Of a DNA stretch of 36,066 bases, positions 20,354 to 28,552 are shown in pieces. The position numbers and the translations under genes were made by a program. Under the pieces are notes generated by a model, which worked only from the letters and a program-made list of their open reading frames with translations, did not search any database and was not told where the DNA came from. Position 1 is the first letter of the stretch. The number at the start of each line of letters is the position of its first letter. This DNA comes from Lachnospiraceae bacterium (lineage in GTDB: Bacteria > Bacillota > Clostridia > Lachnospirales > Lachnospiraceae), in assembly GCA_029227035.1 (NCBI GenBank), contig JAQXZD010000113.1:1-36066 (forward strand), read 5' to 3'.

Positions 20354-21466
20354 CTAATATTTTTTCGGTTGTAATCCAACATTTAACACAAACCCCATTC
20401 CAATATATAGCGATAACAGTGAAGTCAGCCCATAGCTTACAAACGGAAGCGGAATACCGGTATTTGGCATGAGTCCTGTTGCCACAAAGATATTAAATAC
20501 ACTCTGGAAACCAATCAGGGCTGCCATACCGCAGCATATCAGACGTCCGGACAAATCTCTTGCTTTTCTGCCGATCAGGATACACTCAACGATGATAAAA
20601 AGTAAAAGTCCGATAATCACGGCAGTGCCTACAAAGCCAAGCTCCTCTCCTGCCACCGCAAAAATGAAATCCGTCTGCGGCTCAATGATATAGTTGGCAT
20701 TTTTCATGGATGTTGCGACGGAATTGTTAAGACCTTTTCCCCACAACTGTCCGGAGGCGATTGCCATAATGGAATTCTGCTGCTGGGCAGCTTTCTCCGT
20801 CCATCTGGGATCCGTCGGGTAAAGCCATGACATGATTCTGCCAAACCGGTAATCGTCACTGGTTAGTGCTTTACGCAGTATAATACTGATTCCGATAATT
20901 CCCGCCGGTATGCAGATTCCGAGTACCGGCACTATTATTTTATAACTTAATCCGGCAATAAACAAGAGGCTAATGAAAATTAATGCAATTGCTATGGTCG
21001 TGGAGGTATCCGGCTGCTTGTAAATCAGCAGGAGCGGAACGGCCGCCAGAGCAAAAGCGGTTAGCAGAACCTTCAGGGTATTGAGATTCTCTTCATATTT
21101 TGCAAAATAGGCTGCAAAAAAGAGGATAATGACAATTTTTGCCAGCTCGGACGGCTGAAAACGAAAGCCGCCGAGGGAAATCCAGCGCTGGGCACCGTTA
21201 CTGTCATCACCGATTCCCGGAACCATGACAAGACCGAGCAGGCCGACAATTCCCACATAGTACAGCCAGCGGAAACGCAGAATAAAAGTATAATCCATAA
21301 GAGATACCACGGTCATGATAAACAGACCGGCGATAAATCCGAGAATCTGCATTTTCTGTACGGAATGCTTTGCACTGCCAATCAGAAGGATTCCGATAAT
21401 ATTCAATGCCATAATCGCAATGACGAGTTGGAATTTGTAATCTCTGAGTTTGTATTGTTTTAACAT
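20354..21466 (-). CDS. rodA: Rod shape SEDS glycosyltransferase RodA
   Basis: This 370-residue protein has about ten membrane segments and belongs to the SEDS family, which polymerises lipid II into glycan strands. The family marks are GGFRFQPSELAKI (about 95-107), GQLWGKGLNNS, PQTDFIFAVAGEELGF and the C-terminal TGLMPNTGIPLPFVSYGLTSLL. The short length and the mreBCD-mrdA context point to RodA (elongation) over FtsW or SpoVE. It starts one base after the minE stop, so the two are coupled. Its likely partner is the PBP2 encoded at 22520. Confidence 0.93.
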   Translation of the reverse strand: MLKQYKLRDYKFQLVIAIMALNIIGILLIGSAKHSVQKMQILGFIAGLFIMTVVSLMDYTFILRFRWLYYVGIVGLLGLVMVPGIGDDSNGAQRWISLGGFRFQPSELAKIVIILFFAAYFAKYEENLNTLKVLLTAFALAAVPLLLIYKQPDTSTTIAIALIFISLLFIAGLSYKIIVPVLGICIPAGIIGISIILRKALTSDDYRFGRIMSWLYPTDPRWTEKAAQQQNSIMAIASGQLWGKGLNNSVATSMKNANYIIEPQTDFIFAVAGEELGFVGTAVIIGLLLFIIVECILIGRKARDLSGRLICCGMAALIGFQSVFNIFVATGLMPNTGIPLPFVSYGLTSLLSLYIGMGFVLNVGLQPKKY

Positions 21467-21467
21467 C

Positions 21468-21686
21468 TTACGCTCTTTTCCTGTTTTGTTTCAAAATCAC
21501 TCTTATCTCATAGTTTTCCGGATTCATTTCATAATATCTGGAAATAATATCTGAAATCTCTTTTCTCATCCGTCGGGCTGTGGCGGGAGAATGTTCAAAA
21601 GGCATGTCCTCCACCATAAGCTTGAGACGTTCTTTTGCAATCTGATTGGTGCCTTCTGCCCGTTGTTCCATAAATTTACCCTTCAT
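21468..21686 (-). CDS. minE: Cell division topological factor MinE, short N-terminus
   Basis: This 72-residue protein matches MinE through IAKERLKLMVEDMP (MinD-contact helix) and RMRKEISDIISRYYEM (dimer helix), then a final beta strand EIRVILKQNRKRA. Normal MinE has 85-95 residues and begins with an MxLLxxF-type amphipathic membrane-targeting helix. Here the first 15 residues (MKGKFMEQRAEGTNQ) are polar, so that helix is absent. The start at ATG 21686 has AAAGGAA upstream and overlaps the minD stop by 11 bases; a second ATG at 21671 would be even shorter. Confidence 0.85.
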   Translation of the reverse strand: MKGKFMEQRAEGTNQIAKERLKLMVEDMPFEHSPATARRMRKEISDIISRYYEMNPENYEIRVILKQNRKRA

Positions 21687-22485
21687 AGCCGCATTCCTTT
21701 CCGTTTACATAAATCTGTCCTTTTTTGGTGCAGGGATCTTCTGCATCCAGATTTACCGGAATCACCTGTGGCCGGGCGATGTACTTTGCAACATTCATAA
21801 AAGCCTTTGCAGATTTTGCCTTAAGAGACAGAACCGGAACACCTTTATTCTGACTGACTACAATCTTATCGTCTGCCGGAATTGCTCCGATACTCTGTAT
21901 TCCCAGAATATCTTCAATATCTTCTCGGGACAGCATGTCGTGCTTCCGGACCATGCGCTGATTGTAGGAATTGATCAAAAGATCGACCTGTGACAGCCTC
22001 TGGCCTTCCAGAAGATATAATACCCGTCCGGCATCCCGCACGGCGGCCACATGCGGAGTCGTTACCACTATGGCACGATCTGCCGCAGACACTGCAAAAT
22101 GGAAGCCGTCGTCAATTCCTGCCGGGCAGTCTATCAGACAATAATCAAATTCCTGCTTTAGCTGACTGATCAGAGTATAAAACTTACTCTCATAGTCGCG
22201 AATCTGCTCGCAACGCAGTGCAGCCGGAATCATAAAAAGTTGCGGGTAATGTCTGTCACGAATAATTGCCTGCTTTAACCGGCAGCTATTCTTTAACAGA
22301 TCTATCAGATTATATTGAATCTGATCCTCCATTCCCATTACAACATCCAAGTTTCGAAGCCCCATGTCGGTATCCAGCATGATGACTTTTTTATCTAACC
22401 GTGAAAGTCCTGCGCCGATGTTTGCAATTGTTGTAGTCTTGCCAACACCGCCTTTTCCTGAAGTGAATACAATTGCTTCACCCAT
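21676..22485 (-). CDS. minD: Septum site-determining ATPase MinD
   Basis: This 269-residue ParA/MinD-type ATPase has the deviant Walker A SGKGGVGKTT (9-18, signature Lys11 and Lys16), the MLDTDMGLRNLDVVMGME segment and Walker B DCPAGID. The C-terminus ends with polar residues (AEDPCTKKGQIYVNGKECGYEG). The basic, hydrophobic amphipathic helix that normally anchors MinD to the membrane is not visible there, and I found no frameshift that would restore it. minC, usually just upstream, is absent: only 34 bases separate minD from mrdA. The Shine-Dalgarno AGGAGG is good. Confidence 0.93.
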   Translation of the reverse strand: MGEAIVFTSGKGGVGKTTTIANIGAGLSRLDKKVIMLDTDMGLRNLDVVMGMEDQIQYNLIDLLKNSCRLKQAIIRDRHYPQLFMIPAALRCEQIRDYESKFYTLISQLKQEFDYCLIDCPAGIDDGFHFAVSAADRAIVVTTPHVAAVRDAGRVLYLLEGQRLSQVDLLINSYNQRMVRKHDMLSREDIEDILGIQSIGAIPADDKIVVSQNKGVPVLSLKAKSAKAFMNVAKYIARPQVIPVNLDAEDPCTKKGQIYVNGKECGYEG

Positions 22486-22519
22486 GAATAAACCTCCTGT
22501 TAGTATTGAATTTTATGGA

Positions 22520-25327
22520 CTAATCGGTAACTGAATTGTTTGAGTTACCGTTACCACCGGATGCCTTCATCTTCTTCAGATCGTCAAGAGTCTTTTCTCC
22601 GTAATAGTATGCGATAATGTTCCGGGCTGCCGAAGCGGCATTGTGGGAACTGTATCCGTTTGCAATTCTTGTCGCAATCGTAATTTCCGGATTCTGATAC
22701 GGTGCATATCCTACAAACAATGCGTGGTTTGGATGTTCTGCCTGCTCCGCGGTACCGGTCTTACCGGCCACTTCGATATCGAAGCCGTCAAAGCTGTCCA
22801 AAGTCTGCGCCACCATACGCATTCCGGAATGAATGGCATTCCATTCCTGTGTACTCAGAATTCCGGAGATGTCTTCATATTCCGGCTGATACTCTTCCAC
22901 CGTTTTTCCGTCTGCATCCACAATCTTATCCATAAGCTTGTAGGAATACAGTTTTCCTGATGTTACCGCCGTTACATAACGGGATAACGCGACGGTTGTG
23001 ATATTGTTGTTACTCTGTCCGATTGCGGCCATAACCGGATACTCCGTTGCAATTTCGGAAGTATTTTCCTCGATTTCCAGTCCGGTCTTTTCGTTTAAAC
23101 CATAGATATCTGCATATTTCTGAATGTATTTGATACCGTTTTCATCATTATAGGTGCCGGTATCTTTTCTGGCAAAATCGTTTCCGAGTGTATAGAAAAA
23201 GACGTTACAGGAATCCCGGATGGCTTCCGAGACATTATCCATTCCATGGTTACCCGGATATTTCCAACACTTTGGTTCATTGCTGATATCCTTGTAGATT
23301 CCGGTACAGCGAATCTTGGAGGATGTTGAAATTATATTCTCCGCAAGACCTGCCGTGGCAGTCACCATCTTAAAGGTGGAACCCGGTGCCGTCCGCTCCT
23401 GTGTCGCATAATTCCACTGTGGATTGGACTTGTCGTTTCGCAGTTTCTCATAGTAATCGGCATCCACGCCGTTGGCAAGTTTATTATTGTCATATCCCGG
23501 ATAGCTGACCAGTGCAAGGATCTTTCCGGTTTCCGTATCTGTGATGACGGTGGAACCGGTACAAGGCTCAAGTGCAAGCTGGGCCGGAGTAATCTCAATA
23601 TTGTTAATCTTGTCCATAATAAAATCATATGGTGCAAGGGTTCCGTTTTTCAGCTTGGCAATTGTTGCATCATCATAATCGAGGACTCCCTGCTCGAAGA
23701 GAAGAATACACAGATTCCGGGGTGAGATATCTCCTCTCTCAATCATATACTGATAGATAATCTTGGAAAATTCGGTATCATCCTTCAGCTCTGCAAAAAT
23801 ATAGTCGCAGAGAGCATCATATATTTCCGAAGAATCGGCATATTTTTCATCCACGGAAAGTTTGCTGATATCAATCCAATGTTTCGTGATGCAGTAATTC
23901 AGATACTCCTTCGGACTGAGCTTCTGATCTTTCCATTTCTTGTAAGTTTCATCATTTTCATCAATTTCACTTGTCAGAAGCAGTCCGTCTTCCTTCAGCA
24001 TGGAAATGACATAAGTAAATTCATCCAGCACTTCATCCGACATTTCCGATAAGTTCTTCGGAGATGACTTCAGTTGTGTTTTCATCTCTCCAAAAACAGT
24101 CTTCTGCCGGGCTTTGAATGCGGATTTCATGGATTTTTCCGTATCGGAAGCATTTTTCCGGTCAAAATGTTCAATGTCAATGACACCGTTTCCAATCAGC
24201 GTTTTGTAGACATCTATGATCGGAATGTTTCCGGCTTTGATATTGGAGTAAACAATACTTGCAATCTCTTCCTGCAGGGACAGATATGCGGCTCTTTGCA
24301 GATCTGCGTCTATGGACAGATAGAGATCATTGCCGGCAACGGAATCCGTGCGGTCAATTACTTCGGAGACTCGTCCCACATTATCGCTAAAAAAGCGGAT
24401 TTCCCCGTTTTCACCGCGCAGATAGGACTCATAGTACTGTTCCAGTCCGGCCTTTCCGACCGTGTCATTTCTGGTATAACTCTCATTCTCTTCATGGAGC
24501 TTCTCATACTCCGTATCCGAAATTCTTCCGGTGTATCCGATAATGGACGAAAAGTATTTGGAATAATTATACTTTCGAATCATGTCTTCATTCACCGTCA
24601 CGCCGGTCAGGGTATCCATGTGTTCATTCACATAAGCGACCGTCTTATCCGACACATCTGTTGCAATATCGACTTCCTTATAACGCTCATAACGGTTTTC
24701 ACGCATGGCATAACGCATCACAACAATGTCGTAGGCAATCTGTTCCGGATAGCTTTCGTCGACACCGAATTGATCCTCAGCCTTGAGATAAGTCATAATC
24801 TGCTCTGCGGTTGCCGCTGCCTCGTCAAAACCGTATTCCTTATTGTACTGGAGCTTATCAACGGAAGCCTGTCCGAATACATCCGCACGGAACCGGTCAA
24901 GCTTGGAGTCCGAGACATTGAACTTGTATGTACCGTCACTTTTGCGGTCAATTTCAAAATCATTTACAATTGTTTCATCGTTCTCTTCAAGAACGGTAAG
25001 GATTTCTCCTAGTATGGCATTTAATTCCTCATTCTTCTCGCGGTTGGAGGAATAGGTCATATTATCCGAAATGGAAACCGAGTAAGCAAGCTGATTATAA
25101 GCAAGCAGGTTTCCTTTGGAATCATAGATATTTCCGCGGGCTGCTTCAATCGGAAGATTCTTCTGGATTTTCAGAAGAAAATTATCCTGATAGGACTTTC
25201 CGTTTACCACCTGCAACGAAAATACCCGCGCTAAGATAATTCCGAACAGAAGAAGAAACAATACAGCAAATACCAGAAGTCTGGAGCTGAAAAATTTTTT
25301 TAGGAATTCTTTAATATCATAACTCAA
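22520..25327 (-). CDS. mrdA: Penicillin-binding protein 2 (elongation transpeptidase), long clostridial form
   Basis: The product is a 935-residue class B PBP that cross-links peptidoglycan with RodA during elongation. It has one N-terminal membrane segment (about 17-38, LLVFAVLFLLLFGIIL), a PBP dimer domain (about 50-330) and a transpeptidase domain with STFK (Ser650), SCN and KTG at 856-858. Between about 345 and 590 is a charged, mostly helical insert absent from ordinary PBP2 (600-700 residues). The tail ends Gly/Asn/Ser-rich. The start is TTG 25327, 9 bases after AAGGAGAG; it overlaps mreD by 11 bases. The mreD-adjacent position supports MrdA/PbpA over FtsI. Confidence 0.92.
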   Translation of the reverse strand: MSYDIKEFLKKFFSSRLLVFAVLFLLLFGIILARVFSLQVVNGKSYQDNFLLKIQKNLPIEAARGNIYDSKGNLLAYNQLAYSVSISDNMTYSSNREKNEELNAILGEILTVLEENDETIVNDFEIDRKSDGTYKFNVSDSKLDRFRADVFGQASVDKLQYNKEYGFDEAAATAEQIMTYLKAEDQFGVDESYPEQIAYDIVVMRYAMRENRYERYKEVDIATDVSDKTVAYVNEHMDTLTGVTVNEDMIRKYNYSKYFSSIIGYTGRISDTEYEKLHEENESYTRNDTVGKAGLEQYYESYLRGENGEIRFFSDNVGRVSEVIDRTDSVAGNDLYLSIDADLQRAAYLSLQEEIASIVYSNIKAGNIPIIDVYKTLIGNGVIDIEHFDRKNASDTEKSMKSAFKARQKTVFGEMKTQLKSSPKNLSEMSDEVLDEFTYVISMLKEDGLLLTSEIDENDETYKKWKDQKLSPKEYLNYCITKHWIDISKLSVDEKYADSSEIYDALCDYIFAELKDDTEFSKIIYQYMIERGDISPRNLCILLFEQGVLDYDDATIAKLKNGTLAPYDFIMDKINNIEITPAQLALEPCTGSTVITDTETGKILALVSYPGYDNNKLANGVDADYYEKLRNDKSNPQWNYATQERTAPGSTFKMVTATAGLAENIISTSSKIRCTGIYKDISNEPKCWKYPGNHGMDNVSEAIRDSCNVFFYTLGNDFARKDTGTYNDENGIKYIQKYADIYGLNEKTGLEIEENTSEIATEYPVMAAIGQSNNNITTVALSRYVTAVTSGKLYSYKLMDKIVDADGKTVEEYQPEYEDISGILSTQEWNAIHSGMRMVAQTLDSFDGFDIEVAGKTGTAEQAEHPNHALFVGYAPYQNPEITIATRIANGYSSHNAASAARNIIAYYYGEKTLDDLKKMKASGGNGNSNNSVTD

Positions 25328-25838
25328 ATTTTATTGCTCTCCTTTTCTCATGTTCCTCAAGATTCTGATTAATCTTAAGAAGAATAAAGTAAAGAAAAAT
25401 CGTAATCACCATTGTATATACAAACTCCGGAATGATGATGGAGGATAAATAGTACCAGAACTGAAACCGTCCCCGCATCAGAAACATGATAAAGTAAATC
25501 ACCAGATTGCAGATGATGTCACTGGAACCAATCAGAATCATTGGCAGCTTGATATCATCCGGGTAAAAACGTTTCTGGAACATTCCATTGAAATAACCGA
25601 TGTACATATAAAGTAAAGCATACACACCAAGATAAAAACCAAAAAAAATGTCGATAAGAAGTCCGCAAAAGAAGCCAATCCACAGCCCCTCCTTCTTTCC
25701 TCTCATAAAACCGAAGGCAGATACCACGATAATCAGCAGATTCGGTCCGATATTGGCAAACGACAGTTTTTGAAACAGTGTGGTTTGTAAGAGAAAACAT
25801 ACTGCAATAATTATAAAAAGTACAATTTTTCTGCGCAT
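25317..25838 (-). CDS. mreD: Rod shape-determining protein MreD
   Basis: This 173-residue integral membrane protein has five or six hydrophobic segments. Features consistent with MreD are the MRRKIVLFIIIAVCFLLQTT start, PNLLIIVVSAFGFMRGKKEG and GFFCGLLIDIFFGFYLGVYALLYMYIGY. It is part of the MreB-MreC-MreD-RodA-PBP2 elongasome. It lies 5 bases after mreC and overlaps mrdA. MreD is variable in sequence, so the call leans on topology and position. Confidence 0.9.
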   Translation of the reverse strand: MRRKIVLFIIIAVCFLLQTTLFQKLSFANIGPNLLIIVVSAFGFMRGKKEGLWIGFFCGLLIDIFFGFYLGVYALLYMYIGYFNGMFQKRFYPDDIKLPMILIGSSDIICNLVIYFIMFLMRGRFQFWYYLSSIIIPEFVYTMVITIFLYFILLKINQNLEEHEKRRAIKFEL

Positions 25839-25843
25839 TCTGA

Positions 25844-26749
25844 CTACTCCTGTCCTTTTGATGAAGCCTTGGACAAATCCTCTTCCCCGGTGTCTTTTAC
25901 GGAGGTAATCACAAGAACTTCTCTCAGATGCTGAAAATCCACTACCGGTGTAATCGTTCCCGATTTCGTCAGGTTATTGGAATTCTTCTCGATATCCGTC
26001 ACATATCCGATCAGAATCCCCGGCTGATACAAATCCGATACGGAGGAGGTCACCACCGGATCGCCGATCTGAACGGAATCATCCTCGTCACGAAGCTCGG
26101 AAAACGGCAGTGTTTTATTCTTATTCATGGACATCAGACCGCCGCTGACTGTAAAATTGTCTTTGGTGGTTAAGACCATGCTGCTTACCTTATTGGAATC
26201 ATCAATGATGCTTCTCACCTTGGCAAAATTCGGTCCCACATCCGTTACGATTCCCACCAGTCCGCTTCCGGCAAGTACATTCATTCCTTTTTCAATGCCC
26301 TGCTTTGTGCCCTTGTCAATGGTAAAAGTGGAAAACCAGTTGGTGCTGTCGGCAGCAACCACAGAAGCCGCAACCTTATCATACTCTGCATATTGATCAT
26401 CCAATTCCAGAAGTTCCCTGTAACTGTCCAATTCATATTGTCTGAGCTGGGTGTTCTTAAGCTTTTCCGTCAGTTCATCCACCTGTGCCTTAAGGTCATC
26501 ATTCTCTTTCTGCACTTCACTTAAAGTCTTGAAATTGTTTGCCTTCTGTGAAAGCCACAAACCGGCATTATTGATTCCTTCCTGCATCGGAACAAACACA
26601 TAACCGGCAACCGTATTCAGCGGACCGCCGGAGATGTTCAGTACCAGACTGGAAAAAATGGAAACAATACATACCGCCGAGAGAATCATCAGGAGATATT
26701 TACTGGATATATGTTTCTTTTTGTTTCGGTTTTTTCGAATATTTTTCAT
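25844..26749 (-). CDS. mreC: Rod shape-determining protein MreC
   Basis: The 301-residue protein has one N-terminal membrane segment (about 18-40), a coiled coil (about 75-110, EVQKENDDLKAQVDELTEKLK) and a beta-rich extracytoplasmic domain with DSTNWFSTFTIDKGTKQGIEKGMNVLAGSGLVG, the MreC signature region. MreC dimers activate PBP2. The Lys/Asn-rich cytoplasmic tail (MKNIRKNRNKKKH) comes first. The Shine-Dalgarno is AGAGGG. It is encoded between mreB and mreD. Confidence 0.95.
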   Translation of the reverse strand: MKNIRKNRNKKKHISSKYLLMILSAVCIVSIFSSLVLNISGGPLNTVAGYVFVPMQEGINNAGLWLSQKANNFKTLSEVQKENDDLKAQVDELTEKLKNTQLRQYELDSYRELLELDDQYAEYDKVAASVVAADSTNWFSTFTIDKGTKQGIEKGMNVLAGSGLVGIVTDVGPNFAKVRSIIDDSNKVSSMVLTTKDNFTVSGGLMSMNKNKTLPFSELRDEDDSVQIGDPVVTSSVSDLYQPGILIGYVTDIEKNSNNLTKSGTITPVVDFQHLREVLVITSVKDTGEEDLSKASSKGQE

Positions 26750-26779
26750 AAACCCTCTATGTCTGATTCGTTTTCTATT

Positions 26780-27796
26780 TTATTTCAATGAGTTGTCTCT
26801 CATTGTAAACGGAATCCTTTTATATTTGGAATCCACTGCAATTTTGGAAAGTCCGCGCACGGCACTCTCCTCCGGATTATCACAGGTATTGACCTTAATA
26901 TTGGTAATCTGTGTAAACAGTTTATCCATATCTTTGATTTTTGAACCGCCACCGGTAATATAAATTCCGGCATGAATAATATCTTTGGCAAGTTCAGGCG
27001 GAGTCTTCTCCAGAATCAGCTTAATGGAAGAACAGATGGATTCCAGATTCGCCTTGGTTGCCTCATAAACCACTTCCGCACTGATCTCCCGTTCCACAGG
27101 AAGTCCGCTTACCACATCAAGTCCCACGATAACCATGGTCTCTTCTCTTCCCGGAAGTCCGGAGCCAAGTTCCTCTTTTAAGGACTTTGCAGTCTTTTTG
27201 CCGATGACCAGATTGAATTCCCTGCGAATATAGCTGATGATGGATTCGTCCAGACGGTTTGAGCCAAAATGCATCAGATCGCTTAATACCAGACCACCCA
27301 GGGAAATTACGGAAATCTCGATGGTATCTGCGCCCATATCCACGACCATAACTCCGGTCGGTTCATTGACATCAATGCCGAGTCCCACAGCATCCGCAAG
27401 TGGTTTCTCGCACAGTAAAACGCTCTTCGGATGATATTTGCTCTTATAAAACAGCTCGAAAAAGGCTCTCTTTTCCACATCCGTGATATCCGTCGGTACC
27501 GCCACCAGAAATTCCGCATTTTTCACCTTCGCCTTGAGCTTGGTCTCAAGATAGTCAAAGATCATGGTCTGCAGAAAATTGTAATCCGCAATCACACCCG
27601 TGGATACCGGAAAAGTCACATTAATGGTCTCCGGCGCTTTTTCATACATGGCATAGGCCGTGTCTCCGTAAGCATAAATCTGATTTTTATTGATGATGGC
27701 AATGGTGTTTTTTTCGGTTACAACCTTTCCGCTGGCTTTACTGAATACTTTAAAATTGCATGTGCCAAAATCAATACAGTAAATATTGTTGTTCAT
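26780..27796 (-). CDS. mreB: Diverged MreB/Mbl-type actin-like protein
   Basis: The product is a 338-residue actin-fold ATPase that organises lateral wall synthesis. The phosphate-1 loop reads IDFGTCNFKVF, where most MreB have DLGTANT. Phosphate-2 is VMVVDMGADTIEISVISLGG and the adenosine segment is IYITGGGSKI. The length is normal. The start is placed at ATG 27796 (MNNNIYCIDFG) with AAGGGAGAG upstream; the frame continues upstream into radC, but that part is not conserved. Because it differs at the nucleotide loop and lacks some usual residues, it could be a specialised paralogue (Mbl/MreBH-like). Its position before mreC supports the main MreB role. Confidence 0.88.
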   Translation of the reverse strand: MNNNIYCIDFGTCNFKVFSKASGKVVTEKNTIAIINKNQIYAYGDTAYAMYEKAPETINVTFPVSTGVIADYNFLQTMIFDYLETKLKAKVKNAEFLVAVPTDITDVEKRAFFELFYKSKYHPKSVLLCEKPLADAVGLGIDVNEPTGVMVVDMGADTIEISVISLGGLVLSDLMHFGSNRLDESIISYIRREFNLVIGKKTAKSLKEELGSGLPGREETMVIVGLDVVSGLPVEREISAEVVYEATKANLESICSSIKLILEKTPPELAKDIIHAGIYITGGGSKIKDMDKLFTQITNIKVNTCDNPEESAVRGLSKIAVDSKYKRIPFTMRDNSLK

Positions 27797-27812
27797 GGTT
27801 CTCTCCCTTTTC

Positions 27813-28505
27813 TTATGTTGACAACATATGATTTTCACAAAAACTGAAGTACCGGTTATCCCCAATTACAATATGATCGGTTAAGGTCATTCCGAGAAGT
27901 TCCGCTCCCTTTGTAAGCTGCCCGGTCAGGGCGATGTCCTCCCGGCTGGGATTGGGATCTCCGCTGGGGTGATTGTGCAAAACGACAATCATTACGGCAT
28001 TGTGAAGCAGAGCCTTTCGAAAAAGCTCCATTGGGGAAACACAGGCATAACTGACACTTCCGGTAGCAATCAGACTGTCTCCGAGAAACTTGCATTTGGC
28101 GTCGAAAAAAGCGCCAAGAAAGACTTCTTCCCTGCGGTGTCTCATATCCTCCATATAATAATTTGCAATGGAGGCAGGACTATCCATAGACAGCCGGTAT
28201 CCCCGTCCGGTCTTGACAATTCGTCTGGACAGCTCGGCAATGACTTTGAGCTGTATCGCCTTGACAGGACCGATACCCGGAAGCTCCATAAGCTGCTCAT
28301 GGGACAGTTCATAGAGATTCAGCAGATTGCCCTGACATTTGGACAGAATCTCTCTGGCAAGTTCCAAAGAAGTGTGTTCCCTGGTTCCGGTTTTTAAAAT
28401 AATGGCAAGAAGCTCTGCGTCGGACAGGGCTTCCGCTCCCAGAGTCAGAAAACGTTCATAGGGACGCTCCGATTCCGGTAGATTTTTCAGTGAAATATGA
28501 CTCAA
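27813..28505 (-). CDS. radC: RadC family JAB/MPN-domain protein
   Basis: This 230-residue protein has a short helix-hairpin-helix-like region (about 20-75, LSDAELLAIILKTG, LMELPGIGPVKAIQL) and a C-terminal MPN+ domain with the full JAMM metal motif: His177, His179, Ser187, Asp190. Despite the old name, its role in DNA repair is uncertain. The start is taken as TTG 28505, seven bases after AAAGGA; the in-frame ATGs at 28538/28535 lack a ribosome site. It stands between the Met-gamma-lyase-like gene and mreB, the usual position beside mreBCD. Confidence 0.92.
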   Translation of the reverse strand: MSHISLKNLPESERPYERFLTLGAEALSDAELLAIILKTGTREHTSLELAREILSKCQGNLLNLYELSHEQLMELPGIGPVKAIQLKVIAELSRRIVKTGRGYRLSMDSPASIANYYMEDMRHRREEVFLGAFFDAKCKFLGDSLIATGSVSYACVSPMELFRKALLHNAVMIVVLHNHPSGDPNPSREDIALTGQLTKGAELLGMTLTDHIVIGDNRYFSFCENHMLST

Positions 28506-28552
28506 TAAATATCCTTTCTGCTTTCCCAGAGTCATCACAAATCTTTATTATT

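Noticed and set aside
24074-25012. Plus-strand open frame of 312 codons
   Set aside because: It is antisense to mrdA, whose frame has strong motifs and correct context. The sequence is hydrophobic by antisense bias only.
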